64,000 bases of DNA from Escarpia spicata (lineage: Eukaryota; Annelida; Polychaeta; Sabellida; Siboglinidae), in assembly GCA_963995525.1 (NCBI GenBank), contig CAXEFP010000014.1, forward strand, positions 19,236 to 83,235, written 5' to 3'. Every line of letters begins with the position of its first letter. Position 1 is the stretch's first letter. The position numbers and the translations under genes were made by a program. Positions 1-10,500 of the stretch are shown piece by piece. A model generated the notes under the pieces. The model ran no database searches, was not told where the DNA came from, and was given only the letters and a program-made list of their open reading frames with translations.

Positions 1-61
1 TGCCACCTGAGAACATTGTGCTGGATTACAAATTGTCCAACGGCGAAGTGCTGATTTTTAT

Positions 62-87
62 GGTGCCTTGCCAAGTTTGGTGGCACC
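62..87. repeat. Short hairpin in the satellite unit
   Basis: GGTGCC (62-67) faces GGCACC (82-87), with inner CCAA and TTGG that can extend the pairing. The right arm GGTGGCAC can alternatively pair with GTGCCACC at the unit boundary (for example 1448-1455 with 1369-1376). Present in every unit; function unknown. Confidence 0.5.
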
Positions 88-131
88 TTTGAAATGTGCA
101 TAAAACACAAACACCTGGAGGGATTACAAAA

Positions 132-180
132 AATAAAATTGCACAGTGCTTGTAACATTGGTGCCTATAAAGTGTGTTGT
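132..180 (+). promoter_or_regulatory. Possible polyadenylation site
   Basis: AATAAA at 132-137 is followed about 35 bases later by a GT-rich stretch (GTGTGTTGT, 172-180), the layout of a metazoan poly(A) signal with its downstream element. AT-rich satellite sequence produces AATAAA easily, and there is no evidence of transcription, so this is only a candidate. It recurs in every unit. Confidence 0.25.
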
Positions 181-213
181 TTTCAACATTTTCTCAAAAA
201 TTGCCATACCTAT

Positions 214-218
214 TTAAA
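214..218. repeat. Left putative target-site duplication TTAA(A)
   Basis: TTAAA lies two bases outside the left GGGG in A units and matches 678-682. B units have lost it. The fifth base may match by chance, leaving TTAA as the duplicated target. Confidence 0.7.
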
Positions 219-220
219 TA

Positions 221-236
221 GGGGTCAGCACACTGT
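221..236 (+). repeat. Left terminal inverted repeat, 16 bp
   Basis: GGGGTCAGCACACTGT, the exact reverse complement of 660-675. Present in all A and B units, absent from C1 and C2. Confidence 0.95.
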
Positions 237-659
237 TGGACTTCCTGCTTGATTACAGACGAAACAAAGTGCAGTATATTTTTGAGAAATGACTTTTTAT
301 AATATTCACTTGCTCTGACATAAGTGCACTTGAGTAGTCAGATTTCTAGATGTGATTGTTGAAGCTGTTGACAGTAAAATGGTGTCTTTTTAGCTGATTT
401 TACTAAGCGGAAGGGTATCTGGCAGCAATTTGGCTAGTTGACACTTTAGCTGGATTACTGCCTGCATCCAGTTGTAAATATTGACGGGTGTCATACATAC
501 AGGCATTTTGCAAGAGCTAGAGATATGAGATTTTGACTAAACTCGATCAGCATGTCAATGAGATGATAATAACAGCAGGTGAGAAGTTTAAGAAACTTTA
601 TAGGTCACGTTTTCTTATAATCACACAAAACATTAACATGGTCGCCAATGGGAAACCTG

Positions 660-675
660 ACAGTGTGCTGACCCC
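660..675 (-). repeat. Right terminal inverted repeat, 16 bp
   Basis: ACAGTGTGCTGACCCC, pairing perfectly with the left repeat across about 420 bp. The flank AATTAAAG follows in every A and B unit and is kept in C1, but C2 keeps only its TTAAAG part. Confidence 0.95.
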
Positions 676-677
676 AA

Positions 678-682
678 TTAAA
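678..682. repeat. Right putative target-site duplication TTAA(A)
   Basis: TTAAA lies two bases outside the right CCCC. It is retained in all unit types, and in C2 it is the only copy. A small hairpin (TCCCT at 684-688, AGGGA at 693-697) follows directly. Confidence 0.7.
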
Positions 683-1369
683 GTCCCTAGCAAGGGAAAC
701 ACGCTATAGTCATTGCACAATCACGGAGGACGCATTTTACTTCAAATATCTTGAAACAATTACTGAAAATACGTGTATGGCAAAACTGCAGTTGAATGGA
801 ACAAACCGTTTTTGGATATTACAGACTTCTCACCAGTAGGCAAGTCCAAATCACAGCGACGGAACACATGTCTTATAAGGGGGGTGGGGTGCGTATGCCA
901 GTAGTTAAGCCTCAATTTGAGAATACGTATGAAAATGAACCAATAACATTGCAGCAGGGTGATTCATCAATCGTTTTTTGTTTACTTCAGCTGACTAAAC
1001 ACACGTGAAGATGTTGTAATTGACCCTAATGAAGTCTGAGGACAGTGATTAGCTGGAGTCAGCCATAGCCGGAGCCTGTTATCAGATCTGTCTACTGACT
1101 GGACCTTCTGGCCAATCAAGCAAGTGGCACTGTTTTCTGAATGTCTGCTAATTAGGCTGTGTAATATTATGTAATTGAAATGCTTAAGACGTCAGGCCTT
1201 TGAGGAATTCACACCCTAAGGTGACTTTTTGTTGATGTTTACCTTTGTAAATAGGGCACAAGGTCAAAAAATAAATACAAATTTGAATGTAACGTAACAA
1301 CTGGCTGTATTGAATTTTCTTATAAAACACATATTTGACTTTCTGGAAAACTTTATTAGGAGTTCATAG
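683..1369. other. Host half of the satellite unit (representative copy)
   Basis: This is the non-element body of the unit, together with positions 1-213. It contains a G-rich patch (AAGGGGGGTGGGG near 880), a polypyrimidine stretch ending in TTTACTTCAG at 990, single AGATCT (1084-1089) and GAATTC (1205-1210) hexamers, and an A-rich tract with AATAAA at 1270-1275. I recognise no tRNA, 5S, snRNA or protein domain. The same description applies to every unit. Confidence 0.6.
796..1008 (+). other. Recurring 70-codon open reading frame, probably not a gene
   Basis: The frame begins at ATGGAACAAACC and ends at TGA, with one copy in almost every unit. It is intact in all copies except unit 47, but identical repeats cannot be used as evidence of selection. 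No signal peptide, membrane segment or catalytic motif is visible. The short stretch PQFENTYENEP loosely recalls the N-terminal part of Tctex1-type dynein light chains, so a decayed exon fragment is conceivable, but the residues after it do not continue that resemblance. No upstream coding context exists within the unit. Confidence 0.12.
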
Positions 1370-1527
1370 TGCCACCTGAGAACATTGTGCTGGATTACAA
1401 ATTGTCCAACGGCGAAGTGCTGATTTTTATGGTGCCTTGCCAAGTTTGGTGGCACCTTTGAAATGTGCATAAAACACAAACACCTGGAGGGATTACAAAA
1501 AATAAAATTGCACAGTGCTTGTAACAT
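1264..1527 (-). other. Recurring 87-codon reverse-strand frame, probably not a gene
   Basis: This frame spans the unit boundary on the minus strand. Its composition is rich in Cys, Phe, His and Lys, reflecting AT-rich DNA, with no recognisable domain. It persists in all units and tolerates a Leu to Val change in units 21 and 30. Persistence follows from unit identity rather than from demonstrated coding constraint. Confidence 0.08.
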
Positions 1528-4500
1528 TGGTGCCTATAAAGTGTGTTGTTTTCAACATTTTCTCAAAAATTGCCATACCTATTTAAATAGGGGTCAGCAC
1601 ACTGTTGGACTTCCTGCTTGATTACAGACGAAACAAAGTGCAGTATATTTTTGAGAAATGACTTTTTATAATATTCACTTGCTCTGACATAAGTGCACTT
1701 GAGTAGTCAGATTTCTAGATGTGATTGTTGAAGCTGTTGACAGTAAAATGGTGTCTTTTTAGCTGATTTTACTAAGCGGAAGGGTATCTGGCAGCAATTT
1801 GGCTAGTTGACACTTTAGCTGGATTACTGCCTGCATCCAGTTGTAAATATTGACGGGTGTCATACATACAGGCATTTTGCAAGAGCTAGAGATATGAGAT
1901 TTTGACTAAACTCGATCAGCATGTCAATGAGATGATAATAACAGCAGGTGAGAAGTTTAAGAAACTTTATAGGTCACGTTTTCTTATAATCACACAAAAC
2001 ATTAACATGGTCGCCAATGGGAAACCTGACAGTGTGCTGACCCCAATTAAAGTCCCTAGCAAGGGAAACACGCTATAGTCATTGCACAATCACGGAGGAC
2101 GCATTTTACTTCAAATATCTTGAAACAATTACTGAAAATACGTGTATGGCAAAACTGCAGTTGAATGGAACAAACCGTTTTTGGATATTACAGACTTCTC
2201 ACCAGTAGGCAAGTCCAAATCACAGCGACGGAACACATGTCTTATAAGGGGGGTGGGGTGCGTATGCCAGTAGTTAAGCCTCAATTTGAGAATACGTATG
2301 AAAATGAACCAATAACATTGCAGCAGGGTGATTCATCAATCGTTTTTTGTTTACTTCAGCTGACTAAACACACGTGAAGATGTTGTAATTGACCCTAATG
2401 AAGTCTGAGGACAGTGATTAGCTGGAGTCAGCCATAGCCGGAGCCTGTTATCAGATCTGTCTACTGACTGGACCTTCTGGCCAATCAAGCAAGTGGCACT
2501 GTTTTCTGAATGTCTGCTAATTAGGCTGTGTAATATTATGTAATTGAAATGCTTAAGACGTCAGGCCTTTGAGGAATTCACACCCTAAGGTGACTTTTTG
2601 TTGATGTTTACCTTTGTAAATAGGGCACAAGGTCAAAAAATAAATACAAATTTGAATGTAACGTAACAACTGGCTGTATTGAATTTTCTTATAAAACACA
2701 TATTTGACTTTCTGGAAAACTTTATTAGGAGTTCATAGTGCCACCTGAGAACATTGTGCTGGATTACAAATTGTCCAACGGCGAAGTGCTGATTTTTATG
2801 GTGCCTTGCCAAGTTTGGTGGCACCTTTGAAATGTGCATAAAACACAAACACCTGGAGGGATTACAAAAAATAAAATTGCACAGTGCTTGTAACATTGGT
2901 GCCTATAAAGTGTGTTGTTTTCAACATTTTCTCAAAAATTGCCATACCTATTTAAATAGGGGTCAGCACACTGTTGGACTTCCTGCTTGATTACAGACGA
3001 AACAAAGTGCAGTATATTTTTGAGAAATGACTTTTTATAATATTCACTTGCTCTGACATAAGTGCACTTGAGTAGTCAGATTTCTAGATGTGATTGTTGA
3101 AGCTGTTGACAGTAAAATGGTGTCTTTTTAGCTGATTTTACTAAGCGGAAGGGTATCTGGCAGCAATTTGGCTAGTTGACACTTTAGCTGGATTACTGCC
3201 TGCATCCAGTTGTAAATATTGACGGGTGTCATACATACAGGCATTTTGCAAGAGCTAGAGATATGAGATTTTGACTAAACTCGATCAGCATGTCAATGAG
3301 ATGATAATAACAGCAGGTGAGAAGTTTAAGAAACTTTATAGGTCACGTTTTCTTATAATCACACAAAACATTAACATGGTCGCCAATGGGAAACCTGACA
3401 GTGTGCTGACCCCAATTAAAGTCCCTAGCAAGGGAAACACGCTATAGTCATTGCACAATCACGGAGGACGCATTTTACTTCAAATATCTTGAAACAATTA
3501 CTGAAAATACGTGTATGGCAAAACTGCAGTTGAATGGAACAAACCGTTTTTGGATATTACAGACTTCTCACCAGTAGGCAAGTCCAAATCACAGCGACGG
3601 AACACATGTCTTATAAGGGGGGTGGGGTGCGTATGCCAGTAGTTAAGCCTCAATTTGAGAATACGTATGAAAATGAACCAATAACATTGCAGCAGGGTGA
3701 TTCATCAATCGTTTTTTGTTTACTTCAGCTGACTAAACACACGTGAAGATGTTGTAATTGACCCTAATGAAGTCTGAGGACAGTGATTAGCTGGAGTCAG
3801 CCATAGCCGGAGCCTGTTATCAGATCTGTCTACTGACTGGACCTTCTGGCCAATCAAGCAAGTGGCACTGTTTTCTGAATGTCTGCTAATTAGGCTGTGT
3901 AATATTATGTAATTGAAATGCTTAAGACGTCAGGCCTTTGAGGAATTCACACCCTAAGGTGACTTTTTGTTGATGTTTACCTTTGTAAATAGGGCACAAG
4001 GTCAAAAAATAAATACAAATTTGAATGTAACGTAACAACTGGCTGTATTGAATTTTCTTATAAAACACATATTTGACTTTCTGGAAAACTTTATTAGGAG
4101 TTCATAGTGCCACCTGAGAACATTGTGCTGGATTACAAATTGTCCAACGGCGAAGTGCTGATTTTTATGGTGCCTTGCCAAGTTTGGTGGCACCTTTGAA
4201 ATGTGCATAAAACACAAACACCTGGAGGGATTACAAAAAATAAAATTGCACAGTGCTTGTAACATTGGTGCCTATAAAGTGTGTTGTTTTCAACATTTTC
4301 TCAAAAATTGCCATACCTATTTAAATAGGGGTCAGCACACTGTTGGACTTCCTGCTTGATTACAGACGAAACAAAGTGCAGTATATTTTTGAGAAATGAC
4401 TTTTTATAATATTCACTTGCTCTGACATAAGTGCACTTGAGTAGTCAGATTTCTAGATGTGATTGTTGAAGCTGTTGACAGTAAAATGGTGTCTTTTTAG

Positions 4501-7500
4501 CTGATTTTACTAAGCGGAAGGGTATCTGGCAGCAATTTGGCTAGTTGACACTTTAGCTGGATTACTGCCTGCATCCAGTTGTAAATATTGACGGGTGTCA
4601 TACATACAGGCATTTTGCAAGAGCTAGAGATATGAGATTTTGACTAAACTCGATCAGCATGTCAATGAGATGATAATAACAGCAGGTGAGAAGTTTAAGA
4701 AACTTTATAGGTCACGTTTTCTTATAATCACACAAAACATTAACATGGTCGCCAATGGGAAACCTGACAGTGTGCTGACCCCAATTAAAGTCCCTAGCAA
4801 GGGAAACACGCTATAGTCATTGCACAATCACGGAGGACGCATTTTACTTCAAATATCTTGAAACAATTACTGAAAATACGTGTATGGCAAAACTGCAGTT
4901 GAATGGAACAAACCGTTTTTGGATATTACAGACTTCTCACCAGTAGGCAAGTCCAAATCACAGCGACGGAACACATGTCTTATAAGGGGGGTGGGGTGCG
5001 TATGCCAGTAGTTAAGCCTCAATTTGAGAATACGTATGAAAATGAACCAATAACATTGCAGCAGGGTGATTCATCAATCGTTTTTTGTTTACTTCAGCTG
5101 ACTAAACACACGTGAAGATGTTGTAATTGACCCTAATGAAGTCTGAGGACAGTGATTAGCTGGAGTCAGCCATAGCCGGAGCCTGTTATCAGATCTGTCT
5201 ACTGACTGGACCTTCTGGCCAATCAAGCAAGTGGCACTGTTTTCTGAATGTCTGCTAATTAGGCTGTGTAATATTATGTAATTGAAATGCTTAAGACGTC
5301 AGGCCTTTGAGGAATTCACACCCTAAGGTGACTTTTTGTTGATGTTTACCTTTGTAAATAGGGCACAAGGTCAAAAAATAAATACAAATTTGAATGTAAC
5401 GTAACAACTGGCTGTATTGAATTTTCTTATAAAACACATATTTGACTTTCTGGAAAACTTTATTAGGAGTTCATAGTGCCACCTGAGAACATTGTGCTGG
5501 ATTACAAATTGTCCAACGGCGAAGTGCTGATTTTTATGGTGCCTTGCCAAGTTTGGTGGCACCTTTGAAATGTGCATAAAACACAAACACCTGGAGGGAT
5601 TACAAAAAATAAAATTGCACAGTGCTTGTAACATTGGTGCCTATAAAGTGTGTTGTTTTCAACATTTTCTCAAAAATTGCCATACCTATTTAAATAGGGG
5701 TCAGCACACTGTTGGACTTCCTGCTTGATTACAGACGAAACAAAGTGCAGTATATTTTTGAGAAATGACTTTTTATAATATTCACTTGCTCTGACATAAG
5801 TGCACTTGAGTAGTCAGATTTCTAGATGTGATTGTTGAAGCTGTTGACAGTAAAATGGTGTCTTTTTAGCTGATTTTACTAAGCGGAAGGGTATCTGGCA
5901 GCAATTTGGCTAGTTGACACTTTAGCTGGATTACTGCCTGCATCCAGTTGTAAATATTGACGGGTGTCATACATACAGGCATTTTGCAAGAGCTAGAGAT
6001 ATGAGATTTTGACTAAACTCGATCAGCATGTCAATGAGATGATAATAACAGCAGGTGAGAAGTTTAAGAAACTTTATAGGTCACGTTTTCTTATAATCAC
6101 ACAAAACATTAACATGGTCGCCAATGGGAAACCTGACAGTGTGCTGACCCCAATTAAAGTCCCTAGCAAGGGAAACACGCTATAGTCATTGCACAATCAC
6201 GGAGGACGCATTTTACTTCAAATATCTTGAAACAATTACTGAAAATACGTGTATGGCAAAACTGCAGTTGAATGGAACAAACCGTTTTTGGATATTACAG
6301 ACTTCTCACCAGTAGGCAAGTCCAAATCACAGCGACGGAACACATGTCTTATAAGGGGGGTGGGGTGCGTATGCCAGTAGTTAAGCCTCAATTTGAGAAT
6401 ACGTATGAAAATGAACCAATAACATTGCAGCAGGGTGATTCATCAATCGTTTTTTGTTTACTTCAGCTGACTAAACACACGTGAAGATGTTGTAATTGAC
6501 CCTAATGAAGTCTGAGGACAGTGATTAGCTGGAGTCAGCCATAGCCGGAGCCTGTTATCAGATCTGTCTACTGACTGGACCTTCTGGCCAATCAAGCAAG
6601 TGGCACTGTTTTCTGAATGTCTGCTAATTAGGCTGTGTAATATTATGTAATTGAAATGCTTAAGACGTCAGGCCTTTGAGGAATTCACACCCTAAGGTGA
6701 CTTTTTGTTGATGTTTACCTTTGTAAATAGGGCACAAGGTCAAAAAATAAATACAAATTTGAATGTAACGTAACAACTGGCTGTATTGAATTTTCTTATA
6801 AAACACATATTTGACTTTCTGGAAAACTTTATTAGGAGTTCATAGTGCCACCTGAGAACATTGTGCTGGATTACAAATTGTCCAACGGCGAAGTGCTGAT
6901 TTTTATGGTGCCTTGCCAAGTTTGGTGGCACCTTTGAAATGTGCATAAAACACAAACACCTGGAGGGATTACAAAAAATAAAATTGCACAGTGCTTGTAA
7001 CATTGGTGCCTATAAAGTGTGTTGTTTTCAACATTTTCTCAAAAATTGCCATACCTATTTAAATAGGGGTCAGCACACTGTTGGACTTCCTGCTTGATTA
7101 CAGACGAAACAAAGTGCAGTATATTTTTGAGAAATGACTTTTTATAATATTCACTTGCTCTGACATAAGTGCACTTGAGTAGTCAGATTTCTAGATGTGA
7201 TTGTTGAAGCTGTTGACAGTAAAATGGTGTCTTTTTAGCTGATTTTACTAAGCGGAAGGGTATCTGGCAGCAATTTGGCTAGTTGACACTTTAGCTGGAT
7301 TACTGCCTGCATCCAGTTGTAAATATTGACGGGTGTCATACATACAGGCATTTTGCAAGAGCTAGAGATATGAGATTTTGACTAAACTCGATCAGCATGT
7401 CAATGAGATGATAATAACAGCAGGTGAGAAGTTTAAGAAACTTTATAGGTCACGTTTTCTTATAATCACACAAAACATTAACATGGTCGCCAATGGGAAA

Positions 7501-10500
7501 CCTGACAGTGTGCTGACCCCAATTAAAGTCCCTAGCAAGGGAAACACGCTATAGTCATTGCACAATCACGGAGGACGCATTTTACTTCAAATATCTTGAA
7601 ACAATTACTGAAAATACGTGTATGGCAAAACTGCAGTTGAATGGAACAAACCGTTTTTGGATATTACAGACTTCTCACCAGTAGGCAAGTCCAAATCACA
7701 GCGACGGAACACATGTCTTATAAGGGGGGTGGGGTGCGTATGCCAGTAGTTAAGCCTCAATTTGAGAATACGTATGAAAATGAACCAATAACATTGCAGC
7801 AGGGTGATTCATCAATCGTTTTTTGTTTACTTCAGCTGACTAAACACACGTGAAGATGTTGTAATTGACCCTAATGAAGTCTGAGGACAGTGATTAGCTG
7901 GAGTCAGCCATAGCCGGAGCCTGTTATCAGATCTGTCTACTGACTGGACCTTCTGGCCAATCAAGCAAGTGGCACTGTTTTCTGAATGTCTGCTAATTAG
8001 GCTGTGTAATATTATGTAATTGAAATGCTTAAGACGTCAGGCCTTTGAGGAATTCACACCCTAAGGTGACTTTTTGTTGATGTTTACCTTTGTAAATAGG
8101 GCACAAGGTCAAAAAATAAATACAAATTTGAATGTAACGTAACAACTGGCTGTATTGAATTTTCTTATAAAACACATATTTGACTTTCTGGAAAACTTTA
8201 TTAGGAGTTCATAGTGCCACCTGAGAACATTGTGCTGGATTACAAATTGTCCAACGGCGAAGTGCTGATTTTTATGGTGCCTTGCCAAGTTTGGTGGCAC
8301 CTTTGAAATGTGCATAAAACACAAACACCTGGAGGGATTACAAAAAATAAAATTGCACAGTGCTTGTAACATTGGTGCCTATAAAGTGTGTTGTTTTCAA
8401 CATTTTCTCAAAAATTGCCATACCTATTTAAATAGGGGTCAGCACACTGTTGGACTTCCTGCTTGATTACAGACGAAACAAAGTGCAGTATATTTTTGAG
8501 AAATGACTTTTTATAATATTCACTTGCTCTGACATAAGTGCACTTGAGTAGTCAGATTTCTAGATGTGATTGTTGAAGCTGTTGACAGTAAAATGGTGTC
8601 TTTTTAGCTGATTTTACTAAGCGGAAGGGTATCTGGCAGCAATTTGGCTAGTTGACACTTTAGCTGGATTACTGCCTGCATCCAGTTGTAAATATTGACG
8701 GGTGTCATACATACAGGCATTTTGCAAGAGCTAGAGATATGAGATTTTGACTAAACTCGATCAGCATGTCAATGAGATGATAATAACAGCAGGTGAGAAG
8801 TTTAAGAAACTTTATAGGTCACGTTTTCTTATAATCACACAAAACATTAACATGGTCGCCAATGGGAAACCTGACAGTGTGCTGACCCCAATTAAAGTCC
8901 CTAGCAAGGGAAACACGCTATAGTCATTGCACAATCACGGAGGACGCATTTTACTTCAAATATCTTGAAACAATTACTGAAAATACGTGTATGGCAAAAC
9001 TGCAGTTGAATGGAACAAACCGTTTTTGGATATTACAGACTTCTCACCAGTAGGCAAGTCCAAATCACAGCGACGGAACACATGTCTTATAAGGGGGGTG
9101 GGGTGCGTATGCCAGTAGTTAAGCCTCAATTTGAGAATACGTATGAAAATGAACCAATAACATTGCAGCAGGGTGATTCATCAATCGTTTTTTGTTTACT
9201 TCAGCTGACTAAACACACGTGAAGATGTTGTAATTGACCCTAATGAAGTCTGAGGACAGTGATTAGCTGGAGTCAGCCATAGCCGGAGCCTGTTATCAGA
9301 TCTGTCTACTGACTGGACCTTCTGGCCAATCAAGCAAGTGGCACTGTTTTCTGAATGTCTGCTAATTAGGCTGTGTAATATTATGTAATTGAAATGCTTA
9401 AGACGTCAGGCCTTTGAGGAATTCACACCCTAAGGTGACTTTTTGTTGATGTTTACCTTTGTAAATAGGGCACAAGGTCAAAAAATAAATACAAATTTGA
9501 ATGTAACGTAACAACTGGCTGTATTGAATTTTCTTATAAAACACATATTTGACTTTCTGGAAAACTTTATTAGGAGTTCATAGTGCCACCTGAGAACATT
9601 GTGCTGGATTACAAATTGTCCAACGGCGAAGTGCTGATTTTTATGGTGCCTTGCCAAGTTTGGTGGCACCTTTGAAATGTGCATAAAACACAAACACCTG
9701 GAGGGATTACAAAAAATAAAATTGCACAGTGCTTGTAACATTGGTGCCTATAAAGTGTGTTGTTTTCAACATTTTCTCAAAAATTGCCATACCTATTTAA
9801 ATAGGGGTCAGCACACTGTTGGACTTCCTGCTTGATTACAGACGAAACAAAGTGCAGTATATTTTTGAGAAATGACTTTTTATAATATTCACTTGCTCTG
9901 ACATAAGTGCACTTGAGTAGTCAGATTTCTAGATGTGATTGTTGAAGCTGTTGACAGTAAAATGGTGTCTTTTTAGCTGATTTTACTAAGCGGAAGGGTA
10001 TCTGGCAGCAATTTGGCTAGTTGACACTTTAGCTGGATTACTGCCTGCATCCAGTTGTAAATATTGACGGGTGTCATACATACAGGCATTTTGCAAGAGC
10101 TAGAGATATGAGATTTTGACTAAACTCGATCAGCATGTCAATGAGATGATAATAACAGCAGGTGAGAAGTTTAAGAAACTTTATAGGTCACGTTTTCTTA
10201 TAATCACACAAAACATTAACATGGTCGCCAATGGGAAACCTGACAGTGTGCTGACCCCAATTAAAGTCCCTAGCAAGGGAAACACGCTATAGTCATTGCA
10301 CAATCACGGAGGACGCATTTTACTTCAAATATCTTGAAACAATTACTGAAAATACGTGTATGGCAAAACTGCAGTTGAATGGAACAAACCGTTTTTGGAT
10401 ATTACAGACTTCTCACCAGTAGGCAAGTCCAAATCACAGCGACGGAACACATGTCTTATAAGGGGGGTGGGGTGCGTATGCCAGTAGTTAAGCCTCAATT

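Larger units (their letters stand above)
219..677. mobile_element. Non-autonomous TIR element (MITE-like), A-unit form
   Basis: A 459-bp segment lies between two TTAAA copies (214-218 and 678-682). Its ends are perfect 16-bp inverted repeats (221-236 and 660-675, GGGGTCAGCACACTGT), followed by a partly matching subterminal stretch that regains TTCC on both sides. It encodes no transposase and has no reading frame of note, so it would depend on transposase in trans. Duplication of TTAA is the hallmark of the piggyBac superfamily. However, the terminal AGGGGTCAGC also looks like hAT-type ends, for which an 8-bp duplication would be expected and is not seen, so the superfamily is unsettled. Copies with this left flank have their GGGG at 221, 1590, 2959, 4328, 5697, 7066, 8435, 9804, 11173, 12542, 13911, 15280, 16649 and 18018. 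Confidence 0.8.

Noticed and set aside
211..220. 8-bp hAT-type target duplication (TATTTAAA) around the element
   Set aside because: The right flank (CAATTAAA) matches only six of eight bases, whereas TTAAA matches perfectly on both sides and the C2 site equally fits the shorter duplication.
241..300. CENP-B box-like motif around GACGAAAC
   Set aside because: The reverse strand has TTTCG but lacks the required A and CGGG positions, so it is not a match.
684..697. CCCTAG next to TTAA as a piggyBac terminus
   Set aside because: It lies outside the inverted repeats, is separated from TTAA by three bases, and is retained in C1 and C2 units, so it belongs to the host unit.
876..892. G-quadruplex at the GGGGGGTGGGG tract
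   Set aside because: There are too few separate G runs for a canonical four-tract quadruplex.
796..1008. The 70-codon forward ORF present once in nearly every unit, as a multicopy gene family
   Set aside because: Its conservation is a by-product of unit identity, it overlaps other equally open frames, and it has no recognisable domain or coding context. I list it only as a low-confidence frame.
1..1369. rDNA, 5S, tRNA or snRNA repeat unit
   Set aside because: I could not find polymerase III box sequences, tRNA arms or any conserved rRNA stretch in the unit on either strand.
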